A stretch of 64,000 bases of DNA from Streptomyces sp. NBC_01428 (GCF_036231965.1 NZ_CP109499.1:2356001-2420000), one strand, 5' to 3'; shown: positions 1 to 9,101, numbered from the stretch's first letter. Numbers and translations are program-made. Notes: a model not told the origin generated them from the sequence alone.

Positions 1-679
1 GAAGGGGCAGAAGAGCGGCTGCGTCACCGAGCTGCAGAGTCTGCTCAACCACCACGGTGCCGACCTCGCCGTCGACGGCGACTTCGGGTCGCTGACCGAC
101 AGCGCCGTGCGGGACTTCCAGGCCGAGAAGGGCCTCTCGGTCGACGGCCACGTGGGCACGAACACCAAGGCGGCGCTGTACGGGGCGGTCACCCCGCCGT
201 CCTCGCCCGCGCCCGGCGGCGGCTACGCCAAGATCCTCACCGTGGCCGAGGCGGAGGCCGGAACGGTCGAGGGCAGCGCCCGCGCGAACAGCTACGGGTC
301 CGCCGTGGGCCTGTCGCTGTCCACCGACGACTACGCCTGGTGCGCCACGTTCGTGAGCTGGGTCGGCAAGCAGACCGGAGCCACGTCCTACCGCAACACC
401 TACGTGTCCGGCTGGGTGAAGCAGGCACGGGCCGGCAACTATCACCTGTCGGTGACGACCAGCCCGCAGCCGGGCGACATCGTGGCCTACGACTGGAACG
501 GCGGCAACGACTTCACCGGCGGTCACGAGCACATAGGCATCGTGCGATCGGTGTCCGGCTCCAGCTTCACCGCCGTCGAGGGCAACACCGGTAATCCCAA
601 CGGCGGCAGCGACGGCGTCTACGTCAAGAGCCGCAGCACGAACAGCAATTACGACGTCCTCTTCATCCGGGTCCGCTGA
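1..679 (+). CDS. CHAP-domain peptidoglycan amidase/endopeptidase, 3' part
   Basis: The reading frame is open from base 2, so the start and any signal peptide lie upstream of the window. The first ~55 visible residues form the end of a peptidoglycan-binding domain (PF01471-like: VDGDFG, VRDFQ, LSVDG, VGTNTKAAL). A short Pro-rich linker follows, then a CHAP domain with the presumed catalytic Cys in YAWCATFVSWVG and the His in GGHEHIGIV. Such proteins are normally exported and cleave peptide bonds or the muramyl-alanine link in the cell wall. It ends 54 bases before a strong hairpin terminator shared with the convergent oxidoreductase. The family is clear; cleavage specificity cannot be read from sequence. 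Confidence 0.85.
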   Translation, partial: KGQKSGCVTELQSLLNHHGADLAVDGDFGSLTDSAVRDFQAEKGLSVDGHVGTNTKAALYGAVTPPSSPAPGGGYAKILTVAEAEAGTVEGSARANSYGSAVGLSLSTDDYAWCATFVSWVGKQTGATSYRNTYVSGWVKQARAGNYHLSVTTSPQPGDIVAYDWNGGNDFTGGHEHIGIVRSVSGSSFTAVEGNTGNPNGGSDGVYVKSRSTNSNYDVLFIRVR

Positions 680-732
680 CATCACGCAGCGGCGCCACGG
701 CTGAACGAGGAGACGGGGGAACGGGGGAAGGC

Positions 733-765
733 ACGGGGCCGGCGGTCGCACACCGCCGGCCCCGT
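733..765. terminator. Bidirectional hairpin terminator
   Basis: Perfect 14-bp stem (ACGGGGCCGGCGGT and its complement) with the 5-base loop CGCAC, lying between two convergent genes that stop at 679 and 776. Confidence 0.8.
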
Positions 766-775
766 ACGCCTGCCT

Positions 776-3097
776 TCAGGCGTGTGCCTCGATCGTCACC
801 TTGACGTGTTTCATCAGGGGCTGGTCGCTCTGGAGGCTGTAGTCGCCGATGGCGCAGAGGACGTTCATCTCCGGCATGTAGCCGGCGGCGCAGCCGCGGG
901 GGATGTCGTACGGGATGGCGAGGTAGCCGTCGAGGCGGCGGTGGGTGCCGTCCTTGGCGGTGGCGACGATGTCGACCGGGTCGAACTCGGCGACGCCGCG
1001 TTCGCGCATGTCGTCCTCGTTCATGAAGACGAGGGTGCGCAGGTTCTTGATCCCCCGGTAGCGGTCGTTGTCCGAGTAGATGGTCGTGTTCCACTGGTCG
1101 TGGGAGCGCATCGTGCCGAGCGCCAGGGTGCCGGGCGCGGGGACCACGTCGGGCAGGGGCGCGGTGGAGAACTCGGCCTGGCCGCTCGGGGTGAGGAAGA
1201 CCAGTTCGCGGGCGGGCTGTTTGATGCGGAAGCCGAGCGGCAGTCGGACGCGGCGGTTGCAGTCCTCGAAGCCGTCGAGGGTCCGCGCCATCGTGTCGCG
1301 GATGCGGTCGTAGTCCTCGATGTACCACTCCCAGGGGGTTGCGCTGTCGGGGAGGGCCGCGCGGGCCATGCCGGCGATGATGGCGGGCTCGGACAGCAGG
1401 TGCTTCGAGGCGGGGCGCTTCATGCCGATGGACAGGTGGACCATGCTCATCGAGTCCTCGACGGAGGTGCTCTGGATGCCGCCGCGCTGGTGGTCCTTCT
1501 CGGTGCGGCCGAGGCACGGCAGGATGAGCGCGCGCCGTCCGTGCACGAGGTGGCTGCGGTTGAGCTTGGTGCTCACCTGGACGGTGAGGTCGCACGTGCG
1601 GAGTGCGGCGTAGGTGTAGGGGGTGTCGGGCGCGGCCAGGGCGAAGTTGCCGCCCATGCCGACGAACACCTTGACGTCGCCGCGCCGCATGGCCTGGATG
1701 GTGGCGACGGTGTCCATGCCGTGCTCGCGCGGCGGGTCGATCCCGCAGACCTCGCCCAGCCGGTTCAGGAACTCCTCGGCGGGCCGGTGGTCGATGCCGC
1801 ACGTCCGGTTGCCCTGGACGTTGCTGTGGCCGCGCACCGGTGACGGTCCGGCCCCTTCCCGGCCCAGATTGCCGCGCAGCAGAAGGAGGTTGACGATCTC
1901 CCGTACGGTGTCGACGCCGTGTTCGTGCTGGCTGACGCCGAGGCACCAGCTCATGATGGAGCGGTCCGCCTCGCGGTACACCTGTGCGGCCTTGAGGATG
2001 CCGTCGCGGTCGATGCCGGACTGCCGCTCGATCTCGTCCCAGGGCGTGGCCTCGCAGACCGCGCGGTAGTCGTCGAAGTAGGCCGTGTGCCGGTCGATGA
2101 ACTCCTGGTCGAGCGCCTTGGGGTCGGTCTTGGCCTGTTCCAGGACGGCTTTGGACATGCCCCGCAGGAGCGCCATGTCGCCGCCGATGCGGACCTGGAG
2201 GTTCAGGGTGCTGGTCCGCGTCGACTTGAAGAGGGCCATGTCCGTGAAGTCGTGCGGCACGATGGTGCGGGTCGCGGCGGCCTCGACGAGCGGGTTGATG
2301 TGCACGATCTGCGCGCCGCGGTCGTAGGCCTCGGCGAGCGCGGTGAGCATCCGGGGCGCGTTGGAGGCGGCGTTGACCCCCATGATGAAGAGGGCGTCGG
2401 TGGTCTCCCAGTCCTTGAGGTCGGCGGTTCCCTTGCCGGTGCCGAGGGACGCCGTGAGGGCGCGGCCGCTGGCTTCGTGGCACATGTTCGAGCAGTCGGG
2501 CAGGTTGTTCGTGCCCAGCTCCCGGGCCATCAACTGGTAGAGGAACGTGGCTTCGTTGCCGAGACGGCCCGAGGTGTAGAAGGAGGCCTGGTTCGGGTCG
2601 TCGAGCTCCCGCAGGGTCCGCCCGACCAGTTCGAACGCGTCGCGCCAGCTGATCGGCACGTAGTGGTCCGACTCGGGGTCGTAGACCATCGGCCCGGTGA
2701 GCCGGCCCTGGTCCTCCAGGTCGAAGTCGCTCCACTCGAAGAGTTCGCTCACCGAGTGCGCGGCGAAGAACTCGGGGCCGACCCGTTTGCCGGTCATCTC
2801 CCACGTGACGTGCTTGATGCCGTTCTCGCAGATGTCCAGGTGCAGGCCCTTGGTGTCGTCGGGCCACGCGCAACCCGGACAGTCGAAGCCCGTCCGCTCG
2901 TGGTTCATGCGCATGATCGCGCGGGGCCCGTCGACCAGGGCCTTCTCACCCACCAGGACGCGGGTGACGCTCTTGGCCGCACCCCAGCCGGCCGCCGGGT
3001 GGTGGTACCGATGGAACTCCGGTTCACCCTCCGGGGTGGGCCCCACGTTGGGCTCCACTCCGTCGTGGCCGTTCCGGGATGCGTTCAAGAGTCTCAC
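776..3097 (-). CDS. FdhF/YdeP-family molybdopterin oxidoreductase
   Basis: Large molybdopterin oxidoreductase resembling E. coli YdeP and the catalytic subunit of formate dehydrogenases. Visible marks are GFDCPGCAWPDD near the N-terminus (Cys pair of an Fe-S site), SNMCHEASG, the nucleotide-binding segment FIMGVNAASNAPRM, and a C-terminal molydopterin-dinucleotide domain ending IGDYSLQSDQPLMKHVKVTIEA. YdeP-type proteins have been linked to acid resistance; the substrate is unknown. The frame is open to 3310, but the bL37 gene occupies 3103-3180. I therefore place the start at GTG 3097 (773 aa), five bases after the bL37 stop; GTG 3058 (760 aa) also fits family length. It is probably cotranscribed with bL37, an unusual operon partner. 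Confidence 0.85.
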   Translation of the reverse strand: MRLLNASRNGHDGVEPNVGPTPEGEPEFHRYHHPAAGWGAAKSVTRVLVGEKALVDGPRAIMRMNHERTGFDCPGCAWPDDTKGLHLDICENGIKHVTWEMTGKRVGPEFFAAHSVSELFEWSDFDLEDQGRLTGPMVYDPESDHYVPISWRDAFELVGRTLRELDDPNQASFYTSGRLGNEATFLYQLMARELGTNNLPDCSNMCHEASGRALTASLGTGKGTADLKDWETTDALFIMGVNAASNAPRMLTALAEAYDRGAQIVHINPLVEAAATRTIVPHDFTDMALFKSTRTSTLNLQVRIGGDMALLRGMSKAVLEQAKTDPKALDQEFIDRHTAYFDDYRAVCEATPWDEIERQSGIDRDGILKAAQVYREADRSIMSWCLGVSQHEHGVDTVREIVNLLLLRGNLGREGAGPSPVRGHSNVQGNRTCGIDHRPAEEFLNRLGEVCGIDPPREHGMDTVATIQAMRRGDVKVFVGMGGNFALAAPDTPYTYAALRTCDLTVQVSTKLNRSHLVHGRRALILPCLGRTEKDHQRGGIQSTSVEDSMSMVHLSIGMKRPASKHLLSEPAIIAGMARAALPDSATPWEWYIEDYDRIRDTMARTLDGFEDCNRRVRLPLGFRIKQPARELVFLTPSGQAEFSTAPLPDVVPAPGTLALGTMRSHDQWNTTIYSDNDRYRGIKNLRTLVFMNEDDMRERGVAEFDPVDIVATAKDGTHRRLDGYLAIPYDIPRGCAAGYMPEMNVLCAIGDYSLQSDQPLMKHVKVTIEAHA

Positions 3098-3102
3098 CGC
3101 GC

Positions 3103-3180
3103 CTAGGACTGGGGCCGTTTCCCGTGGTTCGCCGCGTGCTTGCGCCTGCTCTTCTTCTTCCGGCGTCGCTTCGACGACAT
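3103..3180 (-). CDS. 50S ribosomal protein bL37 (25 aa)
   Basis: A 25-codon gene too short for usual ORF calling. It has an ATG at 3180, a stop at 3103-3105 and a good GGGAGG ribosome-binding site 6 bases upstream. The peptide begins MSSKRRRKKKSRRK and ends ANHGKRPQS. The very basic N-terminus and the ANHGKRP C-terminus match, from memory, the actinobacterial-specific ribosomal protein bL37 first seen in mycobacterial 50S structures. It lies wholly inside the upstream extension of the oxidoreductase frame but in a different frame, so the longer oxidoreductase start is unlikely. It would bind 23S rRNA in the large subunit. Confidence 0.85.
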   Translation of the reverse strand: MSSKRRRKKKSRRKHAANHGKRPQS

Positions 3181-3348
3181 GCGGAGCCTCCCTCGTGCGC
3201 GGGACACCGTGAGGTGCCCTGATGGTCGGGGTACACCGCGCTCCACGATTCCATACATCACATATCGTCGCGATTCGACCTACGATCGACTTATTTGCGA
3301 CGTCCCGCACCGGAACGTGCTGAACATTCCCCCTCCCGAGGAGCAGGC

Positions 3349-3837
3349 ATGGCCACCGAACCAGCGCCGATCAGCGAGACCGCCCGGCAGGCCCTTGAAC
3401 AGGAACTCGCCGACCTCCGCACCGAGCGGGCCACCGTCCACGCGACCCTGCGGGGTTCGGACGCCGACGTGGGTGACCGGGCCGACGAGGCGGACGAGTT
3501 GCAGCGCGCCGACGACGAGCGGCGGCTGGACGACCGCATCAGGGACATCACCACGCGGCTGCGTCAGGCGGACGTGGCGGGGCCTCCCCCCACCGGTCTG
3601 GTCGGGGTCGGCAGCACGGTCACCGTCCGGTTCGGCGACGGCACCGTGGAGACCGTGCAGATCGGCGAGACCGCCGTGGCGCAGGACGGCACGCTGGTCA
3701 CCGCCGACAGCCCCCTCGGGCGCGCGCTGCTCGGCCGCCGGCCGGGGGACACGGTGGCCTTCGACGCGCCCGACGGGGAGGAGAGCGCGGAGGTGGTCTC
3801 CCTCGGCGACGGGTCCGGGGCCGACACCGACGGGTGA
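3349..3837 (+). CDS. GreA/GreB-family elongation factor
   Basis: A 162-aa protein with the two-part Gre layout. Residues ~8-80 form an N-terminal coiled coil rich in Glu, Arg and Asp (LEQELADLRTERATVHATL, ADEADELQRADDERRLDDR). The C-terminal globular FKBP-like domain starts VGVGSTVTVRFGDG and ends PGDTVAFDAPDGEESAEVVSLGDG. Gre factors enter the secondary channel of RNA polymerase and trigger transcript cleavage. Streptomyces carry several GreA-like paralogues, so this may be an accessory one. ATG 3349 is chosen because GAGGAG lies just upstream; an in-frame ATG at 3295 lacks support. It ends at a very strong bidirectional terminator. Confidence 0.85.
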   Translation: MATEPAPISETARQALEQELADLRTERATVHATLRGSDADVGDRADEADELQRADDERRLDDRIRDITTRLRQADVAGPPPTGLVGVGSTVTVRFGDGTVETVQIGETAVAQDGTLVTADSPLGRALLGRRPGDTVAFDAPDGEESAEVVSLGDGSGADTDG

Positions 3838-3865
3838 CCGTCGGGCCACTGGACCGGGACAGCCG

Positions 3866-3913
3866 GACGGCCGACCGCGGGACCACGCTCAGGTGGTCCC
3901 GCGGTCGGCCGTC
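3866..3913. terminator. 21-bp bidirectional hairpin terminator
   Basis: Perfect 21-bp inverted repeat with the 6-base loop GCTCAG, between the Gre-like gene (stop 3837) and the convergent small gene (stop 3923). No T-run on either side, as is usual in high-GC actinobacteria. Confidence 0.9.
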
Positions 3914-3922
3914 GTCGTTCCG

Positions 3923-4201
3923 TCAGCGCTCGTAGTGCGACGGCGGGAAGGGATCCCGTTCACGCCGGGTGATCCGGCCCGCGGGCATCTCACCGGTGCC
4001 GACCTCGCGGTCGATCTCCTCGCGCTCCTGCCGGTACGCGGCGTCCGGGTCCTCCGTGGGTCCGCCCGGCAGACCGGCCTCACGCCGGTCGCGTTCCGTA
4101 CGTGCCTGGAGCTCGTCCTCGTCGACCCGCCGGGGCATGCCCCTGCTGTGGCCGTGCTCCGGATCGCCTTCGACAGCTCGGTTGGACTTGTGGTGCGTCA
4201 T
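3923..4201 (-). CDS. Small hydrophilic protein, unknown function
   Basis: A 92-aa highly charged protein starting MTHHKSNRAVEGDPEH, rich in Glu, Asp and Arg, with no membrane segment, signal peptide or Cys. The middle (DEDELQARTERDRREAG) looks helical and the end is DPFPPSHYER. The start at 4201 is supported by GAGGAGG seven bases upstream. I recognise it only as resembling small conserved streptomycete hypothetical proteins. It follows the ClpC-like gene on the same strand, but a hairpin at 4223-4253 separates them, so it may have its own transcript. Confidence 0.65.
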   Translation of the reverse strand: MTHHKSNRAVEGDPEHGHSRGMPRRVDEDELQARTERDRREAGLPGGPTEDPDAAYRQEREEIDREVGTGEMPAGRITRRERDPFPPSHYER

Positions 4202-4222
4202 GCGCAGCCTCCTCAAATGGAC

Positions 4223-4253
4223 TGCCCGGGACGGACGTACGCCCGCCCGGGCA
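4223..4253 (-). terminator. Hairpin after the ClpC-like gene
   Basis: Arms TGCCCGGG and CCCGGGCA enclose a further imperfect pairing around CGGACGT/ACGCCCG. It lies 13 bases beyond the ClpC-like stop codon. Confidence 0.6.
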
Positions 4254-4265
4254 CGCCTTTCGGTG

Positions 4266-6830
4266 TCAGGAGTCCTCCGTCCCGTCGTTCGTCACGCCGT
4301 CCTGCTCGTCCGCGGTCCCGTCGCCGCCCGGGTCCTCCGCCGCCGGGCCCTCGCCCTTGCGTACGGTGCAGTGGACCGTGTCGTCCCGGACGTCGGCGAC
4401 GATCGTGTCGCCGGGTTCGGCCTCGCCGCTGAGCAGCAACTCGGCGATGCGGTTGTCGAGTTCGGTCTGGATGGTCCGGCGCAGGGGCCGTGCGCCGAAC
4501 TCGGGCTGGTGGCCGTGGGCGACGAGCAGCTTCTTGGCCGCGTCCGTCACCTCGAGCTTCATCCCCTGCGCGTGCACCCGGCGTTCGCTCTGTCCGAGCA
4601 GGTGGTCGACGATCTCCGAGAGGTCGTTCTCGCTGAGGCCGTGGAAGATGATGATGTCGTCGATGCGGTTGAGGAACTCCGGCAGGAACCGGGTCCGCAA
4701 CTCGTCCATCAGCACGTCCTTCAGCTCGGACACGTCGCCCTTGTGGTCGAGGATCAGGTGCGCGCCGATGTTGGACGTCATGATCACGACGCAGTGCCGG
4801 AAGTCGACGGTGCGGCCCTGGCCGTCCGTGAGCCGTCCGTCGTCGAGGATCTGGAGCAGTGTGTTGAAGATGTCGGGGTGTGCCTTCTCCACCTCGTCGA
4901 ACAGCACGACACTGTACGGCTGCCGGCGGACCTTCTCGGTGAGCTGGCCGGCCTCGTCGTAGCCCACGTATCCGGGAGGCGCACCGACCAGGCGGGCCAC
5001 CGTGTGCTTCTCCTGGAACTCGCTCATGTCGAAGCGGGTCATGCGGTTCTCGTCGCCGAAGAGCAGTTCCGCGAGGGTCTTGGCCAGTTCGGTCTTGCCG
5101 ACGCCGGTCGGACCCAGGAAGAGGAAGGAGCCGACGGGGCGGTCGGGGTCGCCCATGCCGGCGCGGTTGCGGCGCACCGCCTGCGACACGGCGGTGACCG
5201 CCTCGTCCTGGCCGACGATGCGGGAGTGCATCTCCTCCTCCAGCTTGAGGAGCTTCTCCTTCTCGCTGGCGGTGAGCTGGGAGACCGGGATACCGGTGCG
5301 CCGGGAGACGATGTCGGCGATGTCGCGGGCGGTCACGGACACGACGCCGGCCCGGCGCTCCTCGATGCCCGCGAGTTCGCCCTCGGCGTCGGCGATCCGC
5401 TGCTTGAGCCGGCCCGCCCGCTCGAAGTCCTCGGCGGCGACGGACTGGTCGCGTTCGCGGCGCAGTTTGGCGACGCGGTCCTCGCGTTCGGCGACCTCGG
5501 TCGAGCGGCTCGCGCTGCGCAGCCGTACCCGCGCGCCCGCCTGGTCCATCACGTCGATCGCCTTGTCGGGCAGGAACCGGTCGCTGATGTAGCGGTCGGA
5601 CAGCTCGGCCGCCGCCGCGAGGGCGCCGTCGGCGAAGCGGACCTGGTGGTGCGCCTCGTAGGCGTCGCGCAGGCCCTCCAGGATCTGCACGGTCTCCTCG
5701 ACCGTCGGCTCCGGGACCATCACGGGCTGGAAGCGGCGTTCGAGCGCGGCGTCCTTCTCGACGTACTTGCGGTACTCGTCGATGGTCGTGGCGCCGACGA
5801 CGTGCAGTTCTCCGCGGGCGAGGGCGGGCTTGAGCATGTTGCCCGCGTCCATCGAGCTCTCGCCCGACGCGCCCGCGCCGACCACCGTGTGGAGTTCGTC
5901 GATGAAGAGGATGATCTCGCCGTCCGAGTCCTGGACGTCCTCGATGACCTTCTTCAGACGTTCCTCGAACTGCCCGCGGTACTGGGCGCCCGCGACCATG
6001 CCGGACAGGTCGAGCGAGACGACGCGCTTGCCCTTCAGCGTCTCGGGGACGTCGCCGGAGACGATGCGCTGGGCGAGCCCCTCGACGATGGCGGTCTTGC
6101 CGACGCCGGGCTCGCCGATGAGGACGGGGTTGTTCTTGGAGCGGCGGGAGAGGATCTCGATGGTCTGCTCGATCTCCTCGGCCCGCCCGACCACCGGGTC
6201 GAGCTTTCCGGCCTTGGCCTCCTCGGTCAGGTCCCGCCCGAACTCGTCCAGGGTCGTCGCGGGCTTCTCGGGCTCGGCGGACGAGCGGTTCTCCTGGCGT
6301 GCGGCGCGTTCCGTGAGACCCGCCAGTTTCTGCGCGTCCTGTCCGTCGGCGCGCAGGAGCTGCGCGGCGCCGCTGTCGGCGTCGCCGAGCAGGGCGCCCA
6401 GGATGTGCTCGGGGCCGATGTAGGAGACCCCGGAGGCCTGCGAGCGGGCGTAGGCGGTGGCGAGGGTGCGCTTGGCCGCCGGGGTGAGGCCCGGTTCCGA
6501 CGACGGCTCACTGGCCTCCCGCGGCAGCACCTCGGCGAGCTGCGCGGCGAGGGCGTCGGGGTCGACCCCGGCCTGGGCCAGCAGAGAGCGCGAGGGTTCC
6601 ACCTTCGTGGCGGCCCAGAGCAGCTGTTCCGTGTCGAGGTCCGAGGTGCCGTCCTCCATGGCGCGCTGCGCGGCCAGATTGAGGAGTTCCTGCGACGACT
6701 CGGTCAGCAGCCGCCCGATCGGTACGCGCTGCACCGCGGGCGGGGACGACGCGGGTGACATACCGAAAAAGCGGTTCAGCAATTCGCCGAAAGGATCGGA
6801 CGAGCCGAAACCGTACGTCGACATCGACAT
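4266..6830 (-). CDS. ClpC-like AAA+ ATPase (Hsp100) lacking an evident ClpP loop
   Basis: An 854-aa class I Clp ATPase: Clp-N repeats at ~35-175, first AAA+ module with Walker [10 protein letters not shown] (~239-247) and Walker [10 protein letters not shown], a short UVR-like middle segment (~455-480), and a second AAA+ module with [10 protein letters not shown] (~573) and [13 protein letters not shown]. The UVR-type middle places it nearer ClpC than ClpB. However, the segment between [10 protein letters not shown] and [13 protein letters not shown] is only about 20 residues. It lacks the (L/V/I)GF tripeptide that ClpC uses to dock ClpP, so it may act as an unfoldase or disaggregase without ClpP. 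ATG 6830 has GGGAG upstream; the frame stays open to 7007. The C-terminal tail is acidic. Confidence 0.9.
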   Translation of the reverse strand: MSMSTYGFGSSDPFGELLNRFFGMSPASSPPAVQRVPIGRLLTESSQELLNLAAQRAMEDGTSDLDTEQLLWAATKVEPSRSLLAQAGVDPDALAAQLAEVLPREASEPSSEPGLTPAAKRTLATAYARSQASGVSYIGPEHILGALLGDADSGAAQLLRADGQDAQKLAGLTERAARQENRSSAEPEKPATTLDEFGRDLTEEAKAGKLDPVVGRAEEIEQTIEILSRRSKNNPVLIGEPGVGKTAIVEGLAQRIVSGDVPETLKGKRVVSLDLSGMVAGAQYRGQFEERLKKVIEDVQDSDGEIILFIDELHTVVGAGASGESSMDAGNMLKPALARGELHVVGATTIDEYRKYVEKDAALERRFQPVMVPEPTVEETVQILEGLRDAYEAHHQVRFADGALAAAAELSDRYISDRFLPDKAIDVMDQAGARVRLRSASRSTEVAEREDRVAKLRRERDQSVAAEDFERAGRLKQRIADAEGELAGIEERRAGVVSVTARDIADIVSRRTGIPVSQLTASEKEKLLKLEEEMHSRIVGQDEAVTAVSQAVRRNRAGMGDPDRPVGSFLFLGPTGVGKTELAKTLAELLFGDENRMTRFDMSEFQEKHTVARLVGAPPGYVGYDEAGQLTEKVRRQPYSVVLFDEVEKAHPDIFNTLLQILDDGRLTDGQGRTVDFRHCVVIMTSNIGAHLILDHKGDVSELKDVLMDELRTRFLPEFLNRIDDIIIFHGLSENDLSEIVDHLLGQSERRVHAQGMKLEVTDAAKKLLVAHGHQPEFGARPLRRTIQTELDNRIAELLLSGEAEPGDTIVADVRDDTVHCTVRKGEGPAAEDPGGDGTADEQDGVTNDGTEDS

Positions 6831-7074
6831 GAGCAGCTCCCGGAGCGGCGATGAATACTCTCCACCCTTTCGCGGGGCCCATTGCTCCGCAACCGGAGGC
6901 GGCGTCGCCCGGGCCGGTTCCGCGGGCCGCGGCAATGCGCCGGCACGCGGTAACTCGCCTCGGGGAAAAGCGGGTTGGGCAGGACGACGGCAGAGGAGCG
7001 CGTACACGCAAAGCGGACGTCGGTCCGCCGGGACCGAGTCTGCAGTCGTCCCTCGGCGTCCGTCGGTGCCGGGT

Positions 7075-7106
7075 CAGTCCCCCCTGCCGGGGCCTGTCAG
7101 GGACTG
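7075..7106 (-). terminator. Hairpin after the encapsulin gene
   Basis: Arms CAGTCCC and GGGACTG with an internal CCCC/GGGG pairing, directly abutting the encapsulin stop codon at 7107. The rest of 6831-7074 holds the promoter and leader of the ClpC-like gene; I saw no HspR inverted repeat there. Confidence 0.6.
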
Positions 7107-7949
7107 TCAGCCCTGGTCCGTGCCGGCGTCGGTCCACGGGTCGAGCGCCACCACGGCCTCGTCCGTGTACACGAGGAAGGTCAGGGTCTGGCGGAAGTAC
7201 AGGTCGATGCCGTCGGCGTCGTGCGAGGTGTAGCCGATGGCGAGGTCCTCGCCGAGCCGCAGCTCGTAGTCGCCGCCCCGGGTGGTGAGCAGGAAGGCCC
7301 CTTCGACGGCGGGCGCCCAGACCAGCCGGCCGTCGAGCATCCGGCCGAGGTGGGCGGCGATGGGGTACCCGTGGTCGGAGGTCTCGCTGACCGCCGTGTA
7401 GGCCTCGGCGCCCAGCAGCAGCGTGTACGGGCCCTGCACGCCGGCCAGCCGCAGGGTGCTCAGGGCGTGGCTGACGGCGTCGGGGAAGTCGCGCGGTTCG
7501 GCGGGCAGGCGGAGCACCGGGTTGGAGGTGCGGGCCCGCAGCCCGTCGACGCTCGCGGCGGCGTAGCCGTTGAACACGGTCTGGTCCTCGGCGAACGCCA
7601 TGGTGCGGGCGGCGTCCTTGACCGGCTGCCAGTCGGAGTCCTTGGCGCCCCGGTCGACGTCGTCGACGGCGTCGCGGCCGACGCGGAACGGCACGGTCAG
7701 CTCGACGAGGGGCTGGACCCGGCGCAGCCGGGCGGTGACCCCGGGCGAGGGGCCGTCGATGCCGGCGAGGTGGCCGGTGCCCACGGCGGCGAGCTCCGGG
7801 CCTTCGGGGCCGGTGACGTCCACGACGCGCCGTCCGGCGAGGTTGCGCCGGAAGGTGCGACGCGCCTCGTCCTCGATCTCGGCCCAGGCCGCGGGCGTGA
7901 TGGGGGCGAGTTCGCGGTGCAGGTTGCCGGTGCCGTCGAACGTGGTCAT
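7107..7949 (-). CDS. Family 1 encapsulin shell protein
   Basis: A 280-aa encapsulin (linocin M18/CFP29 family, HK97 fold), which self-assembles into an icosahedral protein nanocompartment. Recognisable family segments are the start NLHRELAPITPAAWAEIEDEA, the middle GRDAVDDVDRGAKDSDW, AEDQTVFNGY, and the C-terminal LRLGEDLAIGYTSHDA...LYFRQTLTFLVYTDEAVVAL. ATG 7949 is preceded by AAAGGAG, and its ATG overlaps the TGA of the upstream peroxidase gene (ATGA), indicating translational coupling. The peroxidase carries the matching targeting peptide and is therefore the native cargo. Confidence 0.95.
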   Translation of the reverse strand: MTTFDGTGNLHRELAPITPAAWAEIEDEARRTFRRNLAGRRVVDVTGPEGPELAAVGTGHLAGIDGPSPGVTARLRRVQPLVELTVPFRVGRDAVDDVDRGAKDSDWQPVKDAARTMAFAEDQTVFNGYAAASVDGLRARTSNPVLRLPAEPRDFPDAVSHALSTLRLAGVQGPYTLLLGAEAYTAVSETSDHGYPIAAHLGRMLDGRLVWAPAVEGAFLLTTRGGDYELRLGEDLAIGYTSHDADGIDLYFRQTLTFLVYTDEAVVALDPWTDAGTDQG

Positions 7950-9004
7950 GTTCGGACTCCTTTGAGGCTGCCGATGCCCAGCGAGCCGTTCGCCGTGGGC
8001 CGCTCCGCGGGAGGGGCGGGCGGGTCCGCCGCCGTCTCCTCGCCGGAGGCCGCGGGGACGTCCGTCGCCTCCTCGCCGGGGGCGGCGGGCAGGTCGTCGA
8101 GGAAGTCGACGGTCGGGACGTGGAAGAGGCAGCCGGTGATCGCGGTCGAGAAGTCGAGGATGCGGTCGTGCGGGGCCGGGCCGTCGCCGAGGAACATGTT
8201 CCGCAGCATCTGCTCGGTCACGTCGGGGGTGCGCGCGTAGCCGATGAAGAAGGTGCCGAACTCGCCCTCTCCGGGCGCGCCGAACGGCATGTTCTCCCGC
8301 ACGATCTTGCGTTCGTCGCCGTCGTCGTCCGTGATGGTGTTGAGCGCGACGTGGGAGTCGACCGGTTTGACGTCGTCGGGGAGTTCGACGTTGGCCGCCT
8401 TGGTGCGGCCGATGACCTTCTCCTGCTCGGTGTCCGGCAGGGCGTTCCACGCGGCCATGTCGTGCAGGTACTTCTGGATGATCACGTAGCTGCCGTCCGC
8501 GAAGTCCGGGTCCTCGTCGCCGACGAACACGGAGTCGGCGGCGAGCTGACCCTCGGGGTTCTCGCTGCCGTCGACGAAGCCGAGCAGGTCGCGCTCGTCG
8601 AAGTACTTGAACCCGTGGACCTCGTCGACGGTCGTGACCGCGCCGTCGAGGCGTTCCATGATGAGCCGGGCCAGTTCGAAGCAGAGGTCCATCCGGTCGG
8701 CCCGGAAGTGGAAGAGCAGGTCGCCGGGGGTGGACGGGGCCCGGTGGCGTGTGCCGTTCAACTCGGTGAAGGGGTGCAGTTCCCGCGGGCGGGGCCCGTC
8801 GAACAGCCGGTCCCAGACGTCGGAGCCGATGCCGACGATGCAGGCGAGCCGGTCGCCGGGGGCGCGGAAGCCGACGGAGCGGCGCAGGCCCGACACGTCC
8901 TCCAGGAGGTCGCGGACCGTGTCCTCGTGGCCCGGCGTGACGGTGAGTACGAGGAAGACGGTGGCCCTGGCCGGTCGGGAGATGACGGCCTGTCGCTCAG
9001 CCAA
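7946..9004 (-). CDS. DyP-type haem peroxidase, encapsulin cargo
   Basis: A 352-aa dye-decolourising peroxidase. It carries the DyP signature GFVDGSENP (catalytic Asp), a proximal His in DSHVALN and the distal Arg region GTFFIGYARTPDV. The last ~50 residues are a Pro/Ala/Glu-rich flexible linker ending LGIGSLKG (residues 342-349). This matches the conserved encapsulin cargo-loading peptide, so the enzyme should be packaged inside the shell. The start is taken as TTG 9004 because AGGAGG lies seven bases upstream; no ATG or GTG fits as well. Proposed roles of such particles are oxidative-stress defence; the physiological substrate is unknown. Confidence 0.93.
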   Translation of the reverse strand: MAERQAVISRPARATVFLVLTVTPGHEDTVRDLLEDVSGLRRSVGFRAPGDRLACIVGIGSDVWDRLFDGPRPRELHPFTELNGTRHRAPSTPGDLLFHFRADRMDLCFELARLIMERLDGAVTTVDEVHGFKYFDERDLLGFVDGSENPEGQLAADSVFVGDEDPDFADGSYVIIQKYLHDMAAWNALPDTEQEKVIGRTKAANVELPDDVKPVDSHVALNTITDDDGDERKIVRENMPFGAPGEGEFGTFFIGYARTPDVTEQMLRNMFLGDGPAPHDRILDFSTAITGCLFHVPTVDFLDDLPAAPGEEATDVPAASGEETAADPPAPPAERPTANGSLGIGSLKGVRT

Positions 9005-9101
9005 GAGTCGGCCTCCTCGTGAGACGCGGGAGTGTCCCTCGCGTGCGGGACGGTCGGTTCCTCTCCCCATCCTGCTGCGTGCCGGGGGAATCCGCACGAG
9101 A

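Noticed and set aside
1..679. CHAP-domain protein considered as prophage endolysin
   Set aside because: No holin, tail or integrase genes nearby; chromosomal secreted CHAP amidases with a PG-binding domain are common in Streptomyces.
3969..6758. 929-codon plus-strand open frame opposite the ClpC-like gene
   Set aside because: It is the antisense shadow of a high-GC gene; its translation is Val/Leu/Gly/Asp-rich without domains, whereas the minus strand encodes clear AAA+ motifs.
7107..8450. Long minus-strand frame reading through encapsulin into the peroxidase region
   Set aside because: The extra N-terminal part is out of frame with the peroxidase and meaningless; encapsulin starts at 7949 with a good RBS.
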